Shown here in pieces: positions 57,108-64,000 of a DNA stretch of 64,000 nt. The position numbers and the translations under genes are program-made. The stretch is from Brachypterus glaber (Eukaryota > Arthropoda > Insecta > Coleoptera > Kateretidae), in contig OY294044.1 of assembly GCA_958510825.1 (NCBI GenBank), forward strand, positions 70,754,095-70,818,094, given 5' to 3'. Numbering within the stretch: the first letter of the stretch is position 1; every line of letters begins with the position of its first letter. The notes under the pieces were generated by a model. It did not search any database. It was not told the origin of the DNA and saw nothing but the letters and a program-made list of their open reading frames with translations.

Positions 57108-57113
57108 AATAAA
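57108..57113 (+). promoter_or_regulatory. polyadenylation signal AATAAA of the H1-like gene
   Basis: A consensus AATAAA hexamer stands 87 bp after the stop codon on the same strand, in an AT-rich stretch. That is the expected place for cleavage and polyadenylation of a short messenger. The hexamer is common by chance in this AT-rich DNA, so position is the main support. Confidence 0.5.
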
Positions 57114-58191
57114 ATTTAAAATACCAAAATTTATTGTGTACATGTTACATGTTTTATTGACTCTTTGAGCTATCCATGCTGATTTTTTTTTTGTAATTAA
57201 TCATGCATGATACACATACATCGCCAAAATTCTTTGGAAGTAAACACCAATTATTCTAACAAACATGTGGGTTCAATTTTACATTTTATTGTACTGCTTT
57301 ATCTCATGTAAGGTTCTTTTTCTTCAAAGAATCGTTGCCTTTTTCTTTGGAAATAAACAAATATGTATTTGTACCCTATTTTTTCTTCCTGTAATCTAGG
57401 AATTTGGGTCACACCGAAGTGGTCTGGGAGTTCCTATCCCCGAAGTCCAAATTTCTGGGTTATATTGTTTGTTTTTCTATCTTGACTCGCAAAAAACTTC
57501 TCACTTTTTACACAATCTTTGCGCAAACGCTAACTTGTTATCTTTAAACTTATTAAAAACTTATCTTCCACGTTGTACGTTTCAAATTAAATTCATCAAC
57601 ATTTTTTGCGATATTATTCAGTGTTTATGTTACCAATTTAAGGTTATTTTTTTACTCTATGCTTTTGTGTGCATATTATACTATACATTTCTTCAAATTA
57701 AATTTTATTAGCATTGTGTACCAATATTACGCAATAGTCTGTGATAAAAATGTGAAAGCACTGTGATAGTAATGTGATAGTCGCAACAAACACTCACTTA
57801 AAAACTAAATTACTTAAGTTAAACATTACCTGCCGCCTTCATTGGATGAAGACGGCAAACTCCTAATGTAAAGTTATTGTCATGGAACGACTACACGGCC
57901 GGGAATTTAATTAAAAAAATTGTAATTAATTTTTATTGAAAAAAATCAAAGTTGTCACAAAATTTGAGAAACAAAGATTCCAATAAACAGTATGTCCTCC
58001 TCTATTCTCAAGCAAAAACTTAACACGTCTGTGTATGCCAAAAGGTTGTTAACCCTAGGATGCATACCCTAAAAAATATACACATTTACATACCCTGGGC
58101 CTGGGAGGCCCGTATATAAATATTAATTGCTTAATAGGTGTCACATAAAATTAAACTATTATATTTATGTTTTAATATATACAGAGCGGTC

Positions 58192-58858
58192 CAAAAGTCA
58201 CCTCCCCCTCTTAACTTTTGAACGAGTTTAGATATCGACTTCAAATTTAGAACTCTTAAATAAGACAACTTAAACTATCTTTAAGCATATATTTGATACT
58301 TTTAGCTCTTAAAATGCGGACAGGGGGGCATGGGGCGACATTTTTTTAAATGGAAAGGTGGGTCGTGCGATACATCATTTTAAAGCTTATAAAATTCTCC
58401 ATTTAACTGTTTATTTTTTATTTTTTTTAAACATTTTTTTTTTGGGTTTAAAATAGGGTTGAAAATGGGTATTTTTGTCAACATTTCTCTAAAAAATCCA
58501 AAAGTTTTTTTAAAAATGCCTAATTTCATAATGAAAAAAAGTAAATTATACTTTTCAACTTATTTTAGTTGACATAAATAAAACTTAACAAAAAAAAACT
58601 TAAAAAATTTTTTTTAGCACAAAAAACTGAAAAATCAAAACCTTAAAAAACATGTTTAAAAAATTTAAAAATGTATTGTTATATAGATAATTTTAAAGGC
58701 TTTAAAATGAGGTATCACACGACCCCCCTTTCCATTTAAAAAAAATTCCCCCATGCCCCCTGCCCAAAAGTTGTCTTATTTAAGAGTTCTAAATTTGAAA
58801 TCGATATCTCAACTCGTTCAAAAGTTAAGAGAGGGGGGGTGCCTTTTGGACCGCACTG
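58192..58858. mobile_element. MITE with CAGAGCGGTCC ends and long arms
   Basis: TA duplications flank a 667-bp element. The left end CAGAGCGGTCCAAAAG and the inverted right end CAGTGCGGTCCAAAAG start arms that stay similar for more than 150 bp, including CTTAACTTTTGAACGAGTT and TTAGAACTCTTAAATAAGAC. No coding sequence is seen. It is nested inside the Tc1-like fossil. Confidence 0.85.
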
Positions 58859-58873
58859 TATATATATTTTATA

Positions 58874-59291
58874 CAGTGCGTACATTAATACTGGAATCAC
58901 CCGATTAACTCTTCAGTTATAAGTCTAAAAAAAAAGCTCGGTTAGGTCGATTTTAATTTTTTTTTAATTTTGCAAATTTTGGTGTAAAAAAGTTATCAAA
59001 ATTTTCACCCCCTTGCACCCTCTCATCACAACTTATTTTTTCAAAGAGCAACCTACCCCTAGAAAGTAGTAACTGCATTTGTCGCGTAGCAGCTTTTTCA
59101 AAATATTACATCAGAGTTGACGTCAAAACGTCGCTATGCGACAAATGGAGTTACTTTCGAGCGTAGAAGGGTAGTATAGGGGAAAGTATTATTTTGTTGG
59201 CAGAAGTATTTTACACCAAAATTTGTAAAATTAAAAATAAAAATCGACCTGTCCCAGCGTTATTTTAAAAGACTTTAACTGAAAAGCACTG
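58874..59291. mobile_element. MITE with CAGTGC ends, nested in Tc1-like fossil
   Basis: The element is 418 bp, flanked by TA. The arms share AAAATCGACC near the ends, and the CAAATTTTGGTGT and ACACCAAAATTTG pair lies further in. An inner inverted pair (CATTTGTCGCGTAGCAG and GCTATGCGACAAATG) lies around the centre. It sits only 15 bp from the preceding MITE. Confidence 0.75.
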
Positions 59292-59999
59292 TATGATAAA
59301 AACTTAAACAAAAATGAAACAAAACCCTGAAAAATGGTTCAATAAATATATTAAAATAATCAGTAAAAAAATAAATAAAAATAATTTAGTCCTTAAAAAA
59401 GCAATTATTAGAATGTTCATTGCAAATATTATTTTTAAAAATATTTGACACGTCATTTTACTTTTTCTGTTATTATATAATATATAAATGCATTTAAAGC
59501 TACTATAAGCATATATGCTTATTTGGGTCTCTCCATGACTCTGTGATGTATTTAAACAATAAACATCAGTCACATTTACGAAGAACGCCATTGTCCAACG
59601 ATTAGTTTGGCTTCCACAAGGATAAGTAGATAACGTATGTTAAGTTTAATGGGTTTATATTTTTTATAAAGCTAACTTTATTTTTTGAACATTACCTTGC
59701 TTTAGCAAATTGGTAACCCTTCTTGTGCTGTAGGGAGTGGCGTTATCGCCCATAAAAATTAAATTATTTCAAATTTCGTTTCGCATAATAATTATCCTTC
59801 CATGGCGAAATTATTGTTGATTAATGTTTGGGCGTATATGTTTTGCTTAAGAACAAAAGTTATCATATAACGGTTATTGGTTAAGGACATAAGTTATGTC
59901 ACATAACGGTTATTGACAACTTTGTTTCTCACAATTTGTGCCGACAATTTTTGAAATTTTATTCCTGGCCGTGTACTTATTCCATGAAAATAACCTTAT

Positions 60000-61150
60000 A
60001 TGTGATAAAGCATTTTAATAAAATGTAAAATTAAACCCACATATTTGTTTGTTATAATTTTTGTTTGTGTTTCAAATTAACTGGAGGGCCAAGAATTTTG
60101 GAGATTTGTGAACCATCATTAATTGGTAATACCTCAAAAAATAAAGGTGACATTTTATTGGTCAAGTTCTTGGTTAGTTAGTGTTAGTTATTGAGTAAAC
60201 CAGCCATAAATGTAATTAAATTAGATTAATTAAAAAAAATATGTAAGATAATTATAAAAGCTCCTTGCATCTAAATTTTAAAGGAAGTTATTATGTTCGA
60301 GTGATGTTGACCGGAGATGGACATTTTAATTTATAATGACTACCTTATATGTATATATCCAAACGAAAATTACCAGTGGATCCGTCATAAGCTTTAAACC
60401 CATAACTCCATACTTTTACGAAATATTGATTTTTACGGTTGCCAATACTTGGGTGTACCTATTTATTGATGTGTACCGAAGATCGAAATATATATTTTTG
60501 ATTTTTGAATTAGGATCCAAATTCTTTCTTTAACAGTAACTTTCTAAAACGGTTGGACCAACGGTGTTACTTAAGGAGCACTTTTTTAGGTATTTTTTAC
60601 TAAGGGATCATCTTATTGATTAAATGCGAAAAAAAAACTAGAGATAAAAGCTTGGGACAAAAAGTGACCACGCTTTCCCCACTTATCACTCCTTGAAATA
60701 TAACTTATTTACGAATCAGCCTAGTAGGACCCTAGGGTGATTTCACTAACTTTTAACTTGTAGTATCAATTTTCTCAAATCACACTCATGTTTCTTTTTA
60801 TTTTTGAAAATGACGAAACATATTTTAAGGTAGTTAAGCTTCTGACGTCGGAGTGGAACCCCTTCAGATTTTCCCTTTATTAATTTCCGTTTGGAATATG
60901 AAAATTCTAGTTACCTTTTTTTAAACAGAAACTTTCTTCTCACACAAGATTATACAAACTAAAAATCCTTTATTAAGGGCCATATAATGATTAACAAAAT
61001 TAAAGTTACTTAGTTAACACCAATTTCTTGGATTGGCCATTTAAATATTCCTTATTTTTCAGGCCAAACGAATAAGATTTTTAAAATATTTATCTATAAA
61101 TCCTCAATCCTCACTTTTAATAGCTCGACGGGCTGATTTTGAGCCACTGT
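60000..61150. other. sequence with nothing recognised
   Basis: I see no gene, repeat array or clear inverted repeat. A 65-codon frame at 60336-60533 lacks recognisable features. Confidence 0.45.
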
Positions 61151-61165
61151 GTTAGATTATACATA

Positions 61166-61897
61166 CAGGGTAATCCATAACTGGCATGCCAAAATTTAAG
61201 AGGTGATTCTAGATCCAAAAATATAAAAAAAGTTCGTATAAAGGTTGGTCCGGAAATGAGCCCTAAGGGATCTAGGGCCCTTTAAAATTGTAATAAAAAT
61301 AAGGTTTTTAATTAATAACTCGGGTACCGTTTAAGCTAGAGCGGCGAGCTTTTGCATGTATACTAGTATTAATAAGGGCAATAAGTTTATGTTAATTTAT
61401 TTTTTTAATTTATCCAGAGGCGTGCCCAGACGGACAAAATATATGAGGCTTAAAACATTTTTGCCCAAAACTTTTCTATGTGTATGTTTTTTGGATTTGT
61501 TGTAAAAAATATAGATTTCTAGAGTAAAAATACATATAAAATATCATATAGTGTAATACTGTAGGAGCAACCGTTATCAAAAAAAAATGCAATTAAGAGG
61601 AAGTAACATTTTGTGCCACCAAAAACGTTACTTTTTAAAAGGCTATTACTCCTTTAATATTAAATTTAGGTGTTTTGGTGTATAATACTTTTTTGCTCAG
61701 TTTTAAATGAAGAATCACCCTGCAGCATTAAAATTTTATTGGTGCTTTTTTTTGTTCCCCATTCAATACGTCATCTTCGAAGGGCCGTAGCTCCCTTAGG
61801 GCCCATTTCCGGACCAACCTTTATAGAAACTTTTTTTCATATTTATGGATGTGGAATCACCTCTTTAATTTTGGTACCCGAGTTCTAGAACAGGCTG
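61166..61897. mobile_element. MITE family G, copy 2
   Basis: TA-flanked (61164-61165 and 61898-61899), 732 bp. The body is about 85% like 54623-55333, but the outer ends differ (CAGGGTAATCCATAACTGGC), so one terminus has diverged or been exchanged. The 72-codon frame at 61670-61888 is repeat sequence. Confidence 0.85.
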
Positions 61898-62892
61898 TAT
61901 TTATACAAAAATTTTGACATTATCATAGATATAAAAATTGATGAGAATTACAACGAATATCTAAGGTTACCAATTATAATTGGTAATTAAAACCCCCGAA
62001 TTACTATATAGTTTTCGTAATTTTTACAGTATAAACTATAGGGTTTGATATAATAGTAGTGTAAAAGCCTATATTAGAGAGTTTTATACTACTGCCCTAA
62101 ATGTGACTGTGTTTTTTTATTAGTATAAAAGTTTATGCTCTATATTTCTTTTTCTTTTTCTTTTTTTCGTTCATATTTTATGCAACTGAATATTAGCTGG
62201 CTTTTCACTATAAGACTAGCTTATAAAGAAGAATGAACTTTGTTTTATAATAAGGATACTACAGAGAAAGCTCAAAGTCAAATAGAGCTTTTGTGTCAGA
62301 AAAGTAATTAGTTGAAAATTAAGCTATAGTTATAAACTTTTATTTTAAATGTAAATTGGAACAAGACCTAGAAATGGTTATATATATATATAGCTCTGGT
62401 GGAAAGTGCCTTTTTAAACAACTCGTTTCCGTGAATTCTTTGCACAAAAACCACATTAAAAGTTTTTTATTAATATTTTTTATTATACATATACATCTTT
62501 ATATTTTCAGCCCCCAGACACCTAGACATATACCTATAATATTGCCAAAACAAGCAATAAACTTAAACTTAAAATACTTTAAAGGATATGATAATTTCAC
62601 CTATATATAATTAAAAATAACCATGATATCGACACTCCCAAGCATCAAGGATGTAACTCAAGTTAGACCCATTTTGAGTTATACTCATAGGTAAACGCCT
62701 TGAAAAAAGATACACATGGTGGTACTAATCAGGTTTCTCCACAGTCCACTTTAAGCAAAAGTTTACTTAAAATCACTAAAGTAAGAAATTCTAAACTTGA
62801 ATTTTATCAGAAACAAACAGTAAATAAACAATAAATACTTAAACAGTTAAATAGAGAATTTTATAAGCTTTCAAATGATGTATCACATGTTT

Positions 62893-63014
62893 TCAGTTAA
62901 TTAATAATTGAAATTTGGCGAAGGCGTACTCCCTAGATATATTGGTTCGAAAGTCAATTAAAGCCGGTGGTTCCCTCTACTACTAGCCCACACAAGTCCT
63001 GGACTTAGGGGATG
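62893..63014 (+). repeat. SINE fragment, central block
   Basis: The segment contains GAAATTTGGCGAAGGCG, TTGGTTCGAAAGTCAATTAA, GCCGGTGGTTCCCTCTACTA and CACACAAGTCCTGGACTT, in the same order as the copy at 40262-40447. The tRNA-like head is absent. A shorter match (GAAATTTTGGCGAAGGCG) lies near 48305. Confidence 0.6.
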
Positions 63015-63818
63015 CTTAATTAAGTAGAATAGTACGAGGTTAAAAACAAACATAAACATAAACTTCCTTTTCTACTTCAATCATTTACCCACCCTTAAAT
63101 AACAAAAAAAAATATTTTAGAAATTTAGCTGTCGTGAAAAATGACAATATATGTTACGGCTTTGTTGCTTGGGGGTATCGATATGGTTATTATGTAGTTT
63201 TAATGATATGGTATATTAAGGATTAATTAAATTGTATTATGCAATAAGATGTTAACCCGCATTATAAAATGACAGATTTGCTTCACTTGCTAAAAAATTG
63301 ATAACTTGTTATTGTATCACGACATGTACAAAATGTGAAATCTTTAATTATTGCAAATTGTTTTTTTAACTTGTTTCTTCAATATTAATAAGTGAAACAT
63401 AGAAAACAGTTTTTCATTTATTTATTTTTATCATTTTCACCCCGGTCTGAAAACGATTTTTAGCTCAACTTTCATATAACCCAAGTTTTTTTTCATAATT
63501 TAATTATTTAGAGCTTTGGCATCTTTTTAAGACCATATTTAAAAAAAACTATTGATGCGTTTTTGAGAAAAACGATTTTCATTTGTGTTAACAAAAAATA
63601 TGATATATTAAAAAATTATTTTAGATATTCAGATTTTACGCCAAAAAGTGAGAAAAAAGTTTTTATAGACGTTTGAGCCAAATTTCTTTATAAGAGTGCC
63701 TTTTTAGAATATTTATCACTTCATAACTCAGTAACTTATTAACATGAGATTTTTACTGAACTATAGAACCAATAAATGTAAGAATTTAACGTTTTATTAA
63801 AATTAGATTTTTGACCAG

Positions 63819-63876
63819 GGGCGTAGATAATGGGTGCCTCATAATTTATATGTAAAACTGTAAGTCCGCCCCTGGT
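63819..63876. repeat. small hairpin with CCAGGGGCG ends
   Basis: CCAGGGGCGTAGA and GTCCGCCCCTGG form the ends of a 58-bp inverted structure. The GGGGCGTA end resembles hAT-type ends such as CAGTGGCGTA at 46780. Confidence 0.55.
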
Positions 63877-64000
63877 TACACATTTATTTATCATAAAATG
63901 ATAATGTTTATTGGTTGCATACTACAGTAAAAATTTCAAGTCAATAAGTTAAACCGTTCCTGAGTTATGAAAAATGTCCCATAACGTCTTCTAGCTCCCT

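Larger units (their letters stand above)
57894..59973 (-). mobile_element. old Tc1-like transposon with two nested MITEs
   Basis: The ends are TA-flanked (57892-57893 and 59974-59975) and read CACGGCCGGGAAT at the left and, inverted, CACGGCCAGGAAT at the right. Minus-strand remnants fit a Tc1 transposase: FMGDNATPYSTRRVTNLL near 59690-59755 (second catalytic aspartate region) and ENRGGHTVYWN near 57975-58015 (the usual C-terminus). Between them sit two complete TA-flanked MITEs (58192-58858 and 58874-59291), which inserted later. Taking them out leaves roughly 1 kb, shorter than a full Tc1 element, so internal deletion is also likely. Confidence 0.72.

Noticed and set aside
1..64000. A multi-gene system such as a biosynthetic cluster or defence island
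   Set aside because: Only two host genes are supported and they show no functional link; the rest is mobile DNA.

Overview
This window looks like AT-rich nuclear DNA from an insect. The evidence is widely spaced exons with GT-AG introns, non-LTR retrotransposon fragments, Tc1/mariner and pogo elements, and a very high density of inverted-repeat (MITE or foldback) elements. I cannot fix the order; a beetle or another insect with a large repeat-rich genome would fit. I see no prokaryotic operon, rRNA gene, CRISPR array or clearly viral gene.

Two host genes can be supported. The first is part of an ADAM-family gene on the minus strand. Four exons lie at 31257-30939, 18094-17861, 15802-15579 and 1665-1491, and their splice phases join perfectly across introns of about 12.8, 2.1 and 13.9 kb. 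They encode the metalloprotease domain and the start of the disintegrin domain. The zinc motif reads HMIGHNIGMGHD: all three zinc-binding histidines are present, but the catalytic glutamate is methionine. The product is therefore expected to be proteolytically dead, like the mind-meld type of insect ADAM. Both ends of the gene lie outside the window or in exons I cannot see. The second gene is a small intronless one at 56731-57021 (+). It encodes a 96-residue protein with an H1/H5-like winged helix and a nearly pure arginine tail, which suggests a protamine-like chromatin protein. It is the best candidate for something undescribed.

Nearly everything else is mobile DNA, layered in nested insertions. 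A pogo/Tigger-like transposon (33199-36065) appears intact: 24-bp perfect terminal repeats, TA duplication, a 678-residue DDD transposase and a set of subterminal repeats. A Tc1-like element (41294-42809) has complete ends but two frameshifts. Older transposase fossils lie at 22929-23410, 28460-29141, 43581-44299 and 57894-59973. Reverse transcriptase fragments lie at 20340-21484, 24921-26208, 39012-40140 and 49020-49290, and a LINE-like tail at 1134-1440.

Region by region: 1-1490 has a TIR element, SINE-like hairpins and a retroelement tail. 1666-15578 is an intron full of palindromes and tandem repeats, including a four-copy array at 7100-9000 that holds two CAC-ended MITEs. 15579-18094 carries two ADAM exons. 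18095-30938 is an intron with a 1.9-kb foldback element, LINE fragments and palindromes. 30939-31257 is the most upstream ADAM exon seen. 31258-64000 holds the pogo and Tc1 elements, MITE families, two large tandem duplications and the H1-like gene. Many insertion sites are clear enough to read the target duplication, and for two of them a repeat copy shows the empty site.
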